Assembly: GCF_021155775.2 (NCBI RefSeq)
Contig: NC_060233.1
Coordinates: 40,217,609 to 40,281,608, forward strand
Direction: 5' to 3'
From: Neodiprion pinetum
Lineage: Eukaryota; Arthropoda; Insecta; Hymenoptera; Diprionidae
Length of the DNA: 64,000 nucleotides
Positions 43,101-53,035 of the stretch are shown piece after piece (positions within the stretch are counted from its first letter, which is position 1; the number at the start of each line of letters is the position of its first letter). Below the pieces are notes generated by a model that saw only the letters and a list, made by a program, of their open reading frames with translations, was not told where the DNA came from and did no database searches. The position numbers and the translations under genes are program-made.

Positions 43101-46100
43101 ATGGTCGATAAGTCGAAGTGTTGGTATTTCGAGGGGCAGATGACCCGCGCGTAAAGCGTTGCCTGTTGGGTATTTTTCATCAAATCCTTCAATCCGGGCT
43201 TCCGGCAGGGGTGAAAAAAAAAAAAATCGCGGAGGATTCAGGCCTCGATTCTCTGCCGCGATTCATTTATCGTAAAATAAATCCCGACCTTCGCGGTGAC
43301 CGCCTCATTACTTTCACGTCGACATCGTTTCCCCTTCCATTTCCTCCCCGTATATACGTTATTGCTTCACTCGCTGGTAAAATCGACGACGTGATATGAA
43401 ATATTCACACACCTATCTGGCAATCCGTCGCGACCGCTTAAATTTCCCTGCGCTTCCGTGCCTCTCAAAAACGATTCCAATTCTTCTGTCCGGCTTCGAA
43501 ATCCGCGGATTACACTGTCACGTGAAAAAAGGTGCAATTACAAAATCCATTTGTTCAACGTGCGGCTATCGTCCGGGATATCAAGGAGCAAACGACAAAT
43601 GGAATACGTGACAAGGGTTGACTCTCGACCCTGGCGAGTTAATCTTCGCAAATTAGATCCGGTGGAATGTGGGGGTGGCAAAGTGGATTGAAATTCGTAC
43701 CTTTCGAATATCACACCGTATTATTTTCCCTCTTTTCAATCCTCGGCGGGATCACTTTTACCGTTTCGACCTGGCCACCGTAATGCGATTAACGAAGTGA
43801 AAAAAAAAAATAAAAAAACGAAAAAAAAAAAAAAACAAATTTGTAAATCGATGGATGTTGTGAAAATTCCGCGGAGCTGCGAGTTTGAAGACTTTTTTTT
43901 ATCGTGCATTTCGCTCACTGATGATAAACGTTATTCTGTGAGTAATTCCCGTCTATTTTTGGAATCGGTTTTCATCGGCGAGAAGGGTAATCGCGTATTG
44001 CGAATCAGTTCACGTGTCAGGCTCTGATCTGCAGTCGTCTGCGTCTGAATAATATAGCATATTATATTCTGGGAATATGGAGTGAGCAAAGTAATAGGGA
44101 TCCACCTTTTTTCATGGGATTCAATGTTCCAGAACAGCAGACGATTCTTCTTGCGCAAGGTAATATCGCTGCCTATAAAATTGCGGCAAAAAATTCAGGC
44201 GTAAGTTTTTCAACGACGCAACGTCGCCCTCGAAACAAATTTCTTAAACCGCGAATCACGCTTGGATAAAACTGGAGGATGAAAGCATAGACAGCAGGGA
44301 AAAAGTCGAAAGACAATATCGGGTATTCAAATTCCGTGCCAGATCCGCAGTGCCAGTGCAGTAATCCACCCCTTTCCTTATCGTTATACACGCGTGCATG
44401 TAGACGTTACGCGAATCTCTGTGCGAACCGGATTTCCTAGCGAGGTTATAAATCGCGGAGAGTCGAAAAATGAACAAGTGGAATCCTGCCAAATTCAGCC
44501 GCGATACGCGTATATCACTGCAGTGATGATTATTCGTTTGCATTAAATGGAGGGAAATTTTACAGTAAGACAAATTTTCAGGGAAACATTCGGCGCGTGG
44601 TTATGGCGTTGATAATAAATGGGAGTTTCGTGTCGTACAATTATTCAAAATGCCGACAACTCGGGTAGTACCGTTTTCAATTTCATCTTGCGGAAGGGAA
44701 ATTCGTTCAAACAATCATATGGATTTACGTCGAGCGGAATTCAAGACCCGATTTCAGTCTAATGGAGTTATTTTGAAAAATTCATCCCCTCGACAGTCTC
44801 TGAATTCGGAATTATTTAACATCCGGTGTATGTAGAACGTACCTACATGTGTACGATATATTCGGAAACATACGAGAAAAACTGAAAAATTTGTAACACA
44901 TTTTATCGGAATGGAACTGATGTGAATTCAAAGAGTTCGGAGCCTTCGGGCCAACTCGATTGACTGTGAAAAGTTTCTAAAAAACGAGAAGAACGGCTTG
45001 GAACTTTTACTGCCGTCGGGATTACACGAAACCGCAAATTTCATGGAACGTGTCACGCTGTAGGCTGTGTTGGCAATTCATCAACACCAAGATTACGTTA
45101 CAAGAGTGTAGTTATAATGTTCTCAAAAATTTAATCTCACTAACAAGACTCCATTAGTCAGAAATTTGAACCTACCATCTGTCGCTTTCCTATTTTGCAC
45201 CCCCTAACTTAACCGAGATAGTTCCAAGGTCCCTGTTAGACACAACTTTGAACCGGCTCAATTTGTTCGAGTAATTCGCAAGACAAAAACAATATTTTAT
45301 TTTATCAAATGACAAAAATCCGCTGTACTTTTCAACTTCCTATTTCTCTCCTCGTAGAAAAAAAAAAAAAAAAAAAAACAATAAACATTAAATTCTGAAG
45401 AAACCCCCCGTGCGGATGATTGAAACGCATTATTGACAATAAATTTTTCCAACGACCAGTAGTTTCCGATATACTACGGAGGTATATAAAAGGTACACTA
45501 TACACGATATTGATTCGTGCCATAAAAACGATTCTACGATTAACAAGAAAAAAGTATACCTAGGAGAAGAAAATAGTAGCACCACGTCGGACATGGAATG
45601 GCTAGGAATCGGCGGGTGTAAAATTTCACGTCGAAAATTGCTAGGGTCCGGTGAAAATAAACTACATCCGCTCCTCGAAAGGCTCGAGTCGCGTCGCATC
45701 AAGGCAAGGCCGATAAACTGGCCACCACATTTCCCCGAGCGACGAAAATCCGTCGCATAAGGTACGAGGGTAGCCAGGGGGTGGATCTCACTTGTCATCC
45801 CCAGCCCAGCGCCTCGGGACCCGAAGGACAACGGTTCGTTTCCCCTAAATCAGGCCGAGTAACGCGCTGCGAACCTGCAGGACGCGGCTTTCCGAAGCGA
45901 TCATTTGCGGCAGATAGGAGCCGGTTTGCCTCGGATAAGCGGGAATCGGGCAAGGCTATCTCTGCGGGGGCGCATATTGCACGGTTTGGCAAGAAAGGGA
46001 TTCGACGGGTGGATGGAATCACCTTCGGGCGAGGACCGCTTGACCTTCCCCAACTCTGCGGAGGGCGAGAAATAGTATATTGTTTAACGAGGAGGCAAAC

Positions 46101-47853
46101 TCCTCGGTCTTTTCGGGTGGAGCGTAAGTTTCCGATATTCGTTTTCGACTTCACCTACGACTCGTATTTCAAATATACGCGAGGTGAAAAGACCGTTGCC
46201 TCCTTGTTGCGCACGATTCATTCTTTATACAGCAAGAGTATGATACTCGTTTTTTCCCCGTAGCACGGAATTGAGGTTAGGGTCACGTAGTGTCAAATTT
46301 GATCGCGACAGCGCATGCGCGCAACGCTCCTAGGAGTTAAAAGTGGCCTTTTCCGTACTCCGCGCACGCGCGTTTGCAGACTCGCTCGACCGACATAGAA
46401 ACGGGTACTTTGTGTACGGAAAACAAGCAGGGAAAAATGTGTAAGACATACTCGCGTTATGAAAAGGGAATATTAGTGATGAAAAGTGCACGGCGAATGA
46501 TCGTTGTATCTACCTTTAATTGCCGCAATATCGATAACGAAAATGCATGTTGATGTAGTATTGCGCTAATTGGGATTGATCAAATTTTGCTTCTCCTTTG
46601 ATTTCTCTAGGTGACGAGCAATCTTATGATCTTCAAATTATACAGATGGTTTTACGACTTTCGCTTTCTGTTTCATTATTAACAATAATTGAGTGGGCGG
46701 GCTGGTCAAGAATCGATATTTTTATCTATTCAATCACGAGATAGTCGTACATTGGGTATTTATCAAATCGTTGTGGAAGATCTTTTTTATTAATACAAAC
46801 AAGAAAGAATCAAGAAAATCTAGTAGATTGGTTCGATTTCACTCTACGCGAGCTGAATCATTTGAGAAAAATGTGTTTCAAAAATTCGCCGAACCGCTGA
46901 ACTTCTTTTTCATCACGTTTACTTTGTTAAATATATTCGATTTTGCAACATTGCAACGATATTGGATTATGATCAAAGGATGCCAATATTGAGTCGACTG
47001 TAAAGAAAAATGAAAGAAAAATACCTGTTTCAGACTTTGTAAAAAACAGTTTAGAGATAAAATGAATCGTTTTGTTTTTTTAAAAAGATCTTCGTACCCG
47101 TCGAATGCGCTAATTTGAGGAACGCTCGAAGCACGAATTGACGAAAAGTATCGATTTTTGGCAAACAAACCCCTCGACATTCACGAATTTCTTGTTCTGG
47201 CACTCGAGGAGGGTGAAGAGTGGTAAAAACCGCCTTGCCCAAGGTTCAATCTCGAGACGTGGGATACCTACAGGTGTGTTTGTGTGTGGCTGTTTCAGCA
47301 CCGGGCGTGCTCCAAGTTCAACATCCATTGTCTGGAGCACCCGATCGTCTACCCCACGGGTTGCGGATCGAGTCTGTCGAGGCCGCGGCAGAACAGCGTC
47401 TTCGTGGGTTCCAGCATGTCGCTTTTGCCGCCGCAGAACGCGCCGCGGCGCGCGAAGAGCGCCTTTGACATTCAGACGCTGATAATGGCGGAGTGCGGGC
47501 CGCAAAACGCCGCGGGTGAATTCGGCGAGGCGCCAAAGCGCGCGGGGAGGGAATCGGCGAAAAATTTTTGCGAATCCCTGAGGCTCCCGGACCTTCCGCG
47601 CTCCTTGAACCCCGCGCTCCAACGGCAGCGAGGGATGAGCATCTGCCACTTCGACCGCACCGACGTACTCGCGAGGCCTCTGATGCGCGAGAGGGGGATG
47701 AGCATCTGCCATTTCGACAGGGGCGAGAGTTTCGGCAAACCGGCTGCCGTGCAACGCGAGAGGGGGATGTCGATATGCCAATTCGACAAGCAAATGCCGT
47801 CGTGCAGCAAAACGCCGGACGCTGTTCACGCCTACAGAGCAACCTGCGTTTAA
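40052..47853 (+). CDS. single-pass membrane protein, unrecognised family (three coding exons)
   Basis: Joining 40052-40142, 41743-41933 and 47299-47853 gives 279 codons including the TAA, a 278-residue protein. Splice sites are canonical and phases agree (phase 1 at the first junction, phase 0 at the second). Residues 1-42 are Pro/Gly-rich with an Asn-Ala-Thr sequon at 25-27. Residues 43-61 are a strong hydrophobic helix (ALIVILVLVLWVAAIALFF), followed at once by basic residues (NRWGKIR). This predicts N-out, C-in topology without a cleaved signal. The tail is Ser/Arg-rich and has RGMSICHFDR at 205-214, RGMSICHFDR at 226-235 and RGMSICQFDK at 249-258. It ends ATCV, a class I PDZ-ligand pattern. 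I do not recognise the family. The start at 40052 is the first in-frame Met after an upstream in-frame stop at 39755. The open frame extends further 5' without a Met, so a longer N-terminus from an unseen exon is possible. The gene structure is firm; the function is unknown. Confidence 0.82.
40143..41742 (+). other. intron between exons 2 and 3
   Basis: This 1600-bp GT-AG intron is AT-rich. I see no exon-like frame, RNA gene or clear repeat inside it. Confidence 0.75.
41743..41933 (+). CDS. exon 3 of the membrane-protein gene (transmembrane helix)
   Basis: The acceptor is GGTACAG and the donor is CAG|GTAATA. The exon completes the split Val codon and then encodes EPGGVVVRAEEA, a hydrophobic run of about 19 residues, and a juxtamembrane sequence RWGKIRMLEPYQPKF followed by QQQHRQSC and DPNPVQ. 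The jump from acidic residues to the helix to basic residues is typical of a membrane anchor with the basic side in the cytoplasm. It ends in phase 0. Confidence 0.85.
41934..47298 (+). other. large intron between exon 3 and the last exon
   Basis: This 5365-bp GT-AG intron is phase 0 at both ends. It holds A-rich tracts (43800-43836 and an A21 run at 45358-45378) and a CpG-rich patch near 46.3 kb, listed separately. No additional exon is needed for the reading frame, and none was recognised. Confidence 0.7.
46305..46400. promoter_or_regulatory. CpG-rich patch with NRF1/Ewg-type palindrome; possible internal promoter
   Basis: The palindrome GCGCATGCGC lies at 46311-46320 and is extended to GCGCATGCGCGCA. 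A second CpG cluster (CGCGCACGCGCG) lies about 40 bp downstream. An NRF1-like core of this kind is known at metazoan promoters. Here it stands in an intron of average composition, about 1 kb upstream of the last exon. Promoter activity is inference only. Confidence 0.25.
47299..47853 (+). CDS. last coding exon of the membrane-protein gene (cytoplasmic tail)
   Basis: A long pyrimidine- and TG-rich tract ending TGTTTCAG leads into 184 codons and a TAA at 47851. The exon is markedly GC-rich with G/C third positions, unlike the AT-rich flanks. It encodes HRACSKFNIHCLEHPIVYP, several basic/Ser patches that could be phosphorylated, then three spaced RGMSICHFDR-type repeats, and ends ATCV. The GC richness opens two long antisense frames over the same interval, which I take as shadows. 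Confidence 0.85.
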   Translation, partial: HRACSKFNIHCLEHPIVYPTGCGSSLSRPRQNSVFVGSSMSLLPPQNAPRRAKSAFDIQTLIMAECGPQNAAGEFGEAPKRAGRESAKNFCESLRLPDLPRSLNPALQRQRGMSICHFDRTDVLARPLMRERGMSICHFDRGESFGKPAAVQRERGMSICQFDKQMPSCSKTPDAVHAYRATCV

Positions 47854-50800
47854 TTACGCTTGTACGGATACGATATCGGTATTCCGCGACGGAAATTAGC
47901 CGGAAGAATTTCCGCACCACCGACGCCGTCGATGATACGGATCGGTTCATCCTTGGCGGACATTTGCAGAATGCAAATTTATTACTTTCGGTTCGATTCT
48001 TTCATTTTCTGGTTTCGATATGATTTTACGGAAAAGTTGTAGGTACCCGTTGTTATATCCGGAGGAGACAAATCCGCGGTGGAATTACTAATTGAAATGA
48101 ATTACGGTGGGATCGTTGAGACAAAGGAATATATTCTTTTCTCTTTTGAATCAGATTGATTAATCGAACGCCAGATGTGGATGCGAAAACAGGGCCAAGT
48201 TCTCTTCGAAGTTAAGTTTTTCATTCGACAGTGGATTCCCGCAGTTCAGAATATAAATAATTCCGACGTCATGGGTAAGCTTGTGTGAATATAGGTGGGG
48301 TGGGGGGCGACAAAATCCTTACACTCCAATCTCTGAAAGGTGTGAAATGAAATCCGTGATAAAAAATAGCTCTCATAATACCGTACTGTCAGTTTGTGGA
48401 AACTCAATTTCGCGTGTTATACGAAACAGCAACGACGATGCGGATGATCGTCTCAGGGTAGAAATTTAATCTCAGGGAAAAGGTATAAGTTCACCTTGTT
48501 TAAAGTAATTCTATTCCGGAGACTCGTTTTCGGTTTCTGAAGGTAGAAAATGAACGTAAAGTATGAAACAACGTAAATGAAAGTCGATTTACGGTTAGGG
48601 TAAGAAATTTGTTTCCGCATCCCGCGGGTGATCGATTATAATTATTCGTCGATCAATGAAAATGATCGTGTCTATAAAAGTGTGAGAAACTGTAGGGAAC
48701 AAAAGCAAGAAGAATACACGGACGAAGAGAATAGCGCAAAATAAGCCTTTTATACACGCTAAAACTTCAAAATTATAAAATATAAAATCTATACATGTTA
48801 CTATTTATAATAATATAATACAAAAATACTAACTGAATCCTATATAACGACTAAACTTTGTATACAGAATTTTTTAATAGCAGTATTTTTCCTACATTCC
48901 GGGTTGTTGAAATAAGAGAAAGGTAAAGAAAAAAAAAACTGAGCAAATTGGAAGAACCAAGCATCGTACCGTCAATTCTCCTTTCCTATAATATACGAGC
49001 AGTGTTGGAGCTCGGTATAAGAAATAAATATAACCTATACATCGGGTAAGCCGTCTAGGCTCTGAAAATTTATGAACTCAGATCGAATATACAAAAAAGA
49101 AGAAGAAGAAGAAACGGAAATAAGCATGGAATAAGGTTATAATTGAGAAACGCAACCTGACATTAAAAACGCAGAATACATACCTACATATATTGATAAT
49201 GATGTGTAAGAATAATCTATAATAACGTGAATATATTTTTTCAATAAAATAGCCTATCAAGAAATATAATAGACGCAGACGAGCGTGATCGGTTTGACAA
49301 ATAAATTAGACTGCGGTTTATTACGATATTACAATGGCGGGTAGATTCGCAAGCTACCTTCACACCGTCGTCAAGCATCTTATCTCAGGTTGCAGGCAGC
49401 GTGGTGAAAATTATAACCCGCAGAGCTGTAACTTTGAAGCAAGTAAAGGTTGTTTTCGCCGGGCGAAGGTAGGCAAATATTTCGCGAGCCAAAATGTGTA
49501 TAGGCACACAACACACAGACACACACACACACTCCGTAGCCCTGAAGCCGACTCATACCATCGACGAAGCAATCGGTGCGCAATTGCCCTTCGTCTTCAG
49601 ACGCCAGATTATTACAGGCGTACGCCCCACGCGTCATTAGCACGTCGTTGGAAATCCTTGGGTCGACGGCTTTGAAATGTAGGGGTGAATTAGCGTTCGA
49701 TATACAAAGAAATATCCATTATCTACCACTACCACAACCGCAACTACGATGTAATATAAAAGAAATTTTAACGCACTTATTAATACTAGATAGTCGTTAT
49801 ATTGTTAGGTACGATGACGTCCATCCAGCCACAAAAAAACGTGGCGCACAGAAACTGTTATTTTTACAAAAAACAAAGAGCGAACCTAAAAATACGAATT
49901 AGAAGAAGAGGAAACTGAACGAGTGCGAAAGCTTTAAGACTATCTATTCGGACGTCTGGACCTCGTTTTCTCCTTTTCTCTGCATGTTTCTCTTTTTCTC
50001 TCTCACTCACTCTCTCTCTCTTTCTTCTGTATATCTTTATATCATCGTAATTAAGCTCTTCTCTTTCTCTCTTTCTCCCTCTCTCCGCCCCGCCCCTGAT
50101 CGGTGTGTCTTTGAATTAGAGGATTCCACCCCCATTCCGTTTATAATTATCGCACTTTATATCCACGAGTTCGCTTAAAGTCTTTTCTTCGGTCTTGGAA
50201 CGCGAGTGAGATAATATTTTTGTATGAGAAATTGATTACGATATAATATTTCTATGCAAACCCACCGACAGCTGCATTCTCTACGAATCCCGTGCCAAAT
50301 GGAGTAGGTATTAAATCGATAGCATTGATCGTCGTAAAAGTCGCAGTAAATATTGTACTTCCAAACATCTGGAATTATATCGAAATCTGGGAATTCAGCG
50401 GTCGCTTCTACAATTTTTAACCCACGTTTCTACGGTGGGCCGAAGGATGCGTATTTTCAACATATTTACGCAACCGCCACCGCGTAACGCTTTATAATTT
50501 TTTTTCCCCCCTTTTTTTCGAATGCCTGCGTATAAACAATTTATACAACAGTGAATCAGTCTTTCCAATTTCGCTGAGCGAATCGAACGCCTTTAATATA
50601 ATTGGTACTATAGATAAAATGAACGAATAAAAATGAAATCAAACATATACCGACGAACGAAACTTCACAAAATGCTAAAAATTTATTCACCTTTTGTGGG
50701 TCTAATTAAAAGCATAAATTTTCGGGCGTATCAACGAGACTCGCTTCGGTTTTATGCAATGATGAACGTTATATCGTTTTCTAATGAAGATACGTGAGGT

Positions 50801-51246
50801 CTTCAAACTGTGGGTTTCTAGTAAACATCGCGTGTTGAATGAGATATGTGTAGTATGCATTGTTTAAGTCAATAATTGAGACCAACAACCTTAGACTGTG
50901 TAAATCTGTAGTATATATTATAATTATAGTTTATCAGTAGGTATAGAATAATAGAATATAACATATTATTATAATAGCATAAGCATATATCGACGCTAAA
51001 ATGCTAATCTTGGGACCTTTGATCAAATTCATAGTATGTAAGTTGAATAACGTGTACAGCGAATGAAAAAAAAAACATCCGATCGTCCATACGCTATACA
51101 CGTGCAATTAGATCGTTACAACTATCTCTATTGATTATTTACATACGTCTGTATACATGAGCGGATAAAAAATCTTCAAAGCAAATTACAAGACTGTCAG
51201 TATTGCTGTGAAAACTGCCGAGACGAGAAAGCTGAAGGGACAGGAG
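47854..51246 (+). other. AT-rich 3' flank, probably including the 3' UTR
   Basis: After the stop codon the sequence becomes AT-rich, strongly so from about 48.6 kb. Candidate AATAAA signals occur at 49023, 49243 and 49300. There is a CA-rich run near 49504-49530 and a CT-rich run near 49975-50095. The long open frames here lack domain features. The true polyadenylation site cannot be set from sequence alone. Confidence 0.45.
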
Positions 51247-51456
51247 TTAAGGGGTTGCCCTGGTCGATTTCGACGCTTACGTATATATCTCCAAATACCG
51301 AAGTCCATGTATCTCAAACGCGATAAATCGCTCAACAGCCAATTCTAAAAGCAATTCTGAACAAATAAATTCAGATACATTTTCATTTGATGCAGAAATC
51401 ATGAAATGACAGTTTGAGATACGTGAACGTAGAAATCGACCAAGGCACCCTCTTAA
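51247..51456. mobile_element. TTAA-flanked MITE, about 0.2 kb
   Basis: The two ends form an imperfect terminal inverted repeat of about 40 bp. The left begins TTAAGGGGTTGCCCTGGTCG and the right, read on the other strand, begins TTAAGAGGGTGCCTTGGTCG. Both continue into ATTTC, a variable base, ACG and ACGTAT. TTAA sits at each border (51247-51250 and 51453-51456), as expected for piggyBac- or Kolobok-type insertion. There is no coding capacity, so it would depend on a transposase elsewhere. The arms differ at several positions, so the insertion is not recent. Confidence 0.75.
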
Positions 51457-51825
51457 AAAAGAACATACGACTCCGACATTGAGCATCGATGAGAAATGCA
51501 ACAAAAAAAGTTTGGTCGTTAAAAAGTATTACTTGTATCGTTCTGCATGAATGTCATCGAAGAGATTTATTTTCAAGTAAAAATCATGTCTGTTTCGCGA
51601 TTAACGTTGTTACGTTTGAGGTGATCAATTTTTTTTACCAGCGCGAGTGGTTTGGAAAATATTGGATATTTCATTCCATCCGACGCATTGCATGCTTGTA
51701 ACGCATATAACTGACTCTGGTTTACTATTGAATTGTTTACTGATATATACTTGCGCGTATCGGACGTGGTATTGAAAACATTCGCAATGATTGATCGTCG
51801 ACATTTCCGTTGCGTATTCTCGGAA

Positions 51826-51860
<35 letters not shown>

Positions 51861-52111
51861 CGATAACGACAACGGTAACACGGCAACGTGAACAACACGT
51901 ACCGTTACCGAAAGAATTCTACATTCATTATTTGTCACGCATGTGTATAAGTTACATCATGTATTTGTGCATTATACACATAATGTATTATAAAATATCA
52001 TGAATCAAAAATGGTTGTAAAAGTTTAACGAGGTCTGCAAAAGTGAAAAGATATATAATAATAATATTATTAAACAATGTTGTCGATGTATAGAACGGAA
52101 TAAAATCAAGA
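51457..52111. other. AT-rich spacer between two mobile elements
   Basis: No gene is visible. It contains a compound AAT/GATAAT/GATAAC microsatellite at about 51826-51883. Confidence 0.6.
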
Positions 52112-52115
52112 GTAT
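52112..52115. repeat. left target-site duplication GTAT
   Basis: GTAT immediately precedes the GGGCTATTCC terminus and is repeated directly after the other terminus at 56166-56169. Confidence 0.8.
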
Positions 52116-52789
52116 GGGCTATTCCGCGTCAACCGGATCAGTCATCTCTCAGATATTTTTTTAATTTGGCATGTGGATTGTGTAAGGGGAGTTAGATTTT
52201 TGTGCCAAAGCGCGAATCTCATAATGCAAAATTCGATTTTTTATTAACAATAACAAATTAGACTCCCATTTTTTTCAAAAATTCATAACTTCGGCAACAA
52301 ATTAGATACAATTTTTTTTTTTTTTTCAAATTACGCGGAAAGCTCCATAGAATTTAAAAAAAAATACGAAATGGTAAAAAAAAGTTGTTATCAATTGTTT
52401 ATTTAACAATTAATTTTTCAAAGATTTTTAAAACAGTGACCGACACGATCAAAAAATTTTTTTAAAATTCTGACATGTTCCTTGAACTGTACTACAACCT
52501 GTGAATTAATTCCAGAGGGGTGTTTTTCTTCGTTTTCGAGTAAAAAATCATTAAAGGTGTCGATGCGCATGAAATTGCGGCGCGTCGAGTCTCTACGTAA
52601 TGGCGGGCGGCCGGTTGCCGTCCACCGCTACCCCGCGGCGGCGTCGCGGCGTTATTTTAGAGTCATTTTCACGATGTAGGACATGATTGAAAAATCTGAA
52701 AAAAATACTGTACCTTCACAAGGCCTGCTCAAAGCGATAAGTGAAGTTTCAAGAATGTGTTTTTCACCGTTTTTTTATTACAGAGATTC
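52116..52789 (+). repeat. left terminal inverted repeat (674 bp)
   Basis: Landmarks lie at mirrored offsets from the two ends: a 15-nt T/A run ends 210 bp in on both sides, and a 65-codon frame spans offsets 366-563 on both sides with identical translation. Identity ends after CAGAGATTC at 52789. The arm is AT-rich except for a CpG-rich core at about 52563-52660. Read on the - strand, it contains an AATAAA motif (TTTATT at 52774 on +) that could polyadenylate the transposase transcript. Confidence 0.92.
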
Positions 52790-53035
52790 AAAATAACAGT
52801 TACGCACCATGAGAGTGCACATAAATGATAATAATTACATAACTTGCTACTTATTTTAGTACTTATAATCACCCCCGAAGATATGTGGAAGCTGCGAAAT
52901 GAACGCACTTACAATTATATATTTCATACAAATAAATCGCTTATTCTATGGATACAATCTATTAATCTTTGATCAAACTGGGCATTAAACTTAGAAATGT
53001 GAGCAAAGGTTTTCGTCATAACTTACATGGCTATC

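Noticed and set aside
47110..47950. Antisense open frames of 239 and 210 codons over the last exon
   Set aside because: They overlap the GC-rich + strand exon, which has splice-phase and motif support. They have no domains and are explained by few stop codons in GC-rich DNA.
52482..52679. Identical 65-codon frames in both terminal repeats (also 55602-55799)
   Set aside because: They are identical only because the repeats are. There is no domain, and the composition follows the CpG-rich core.
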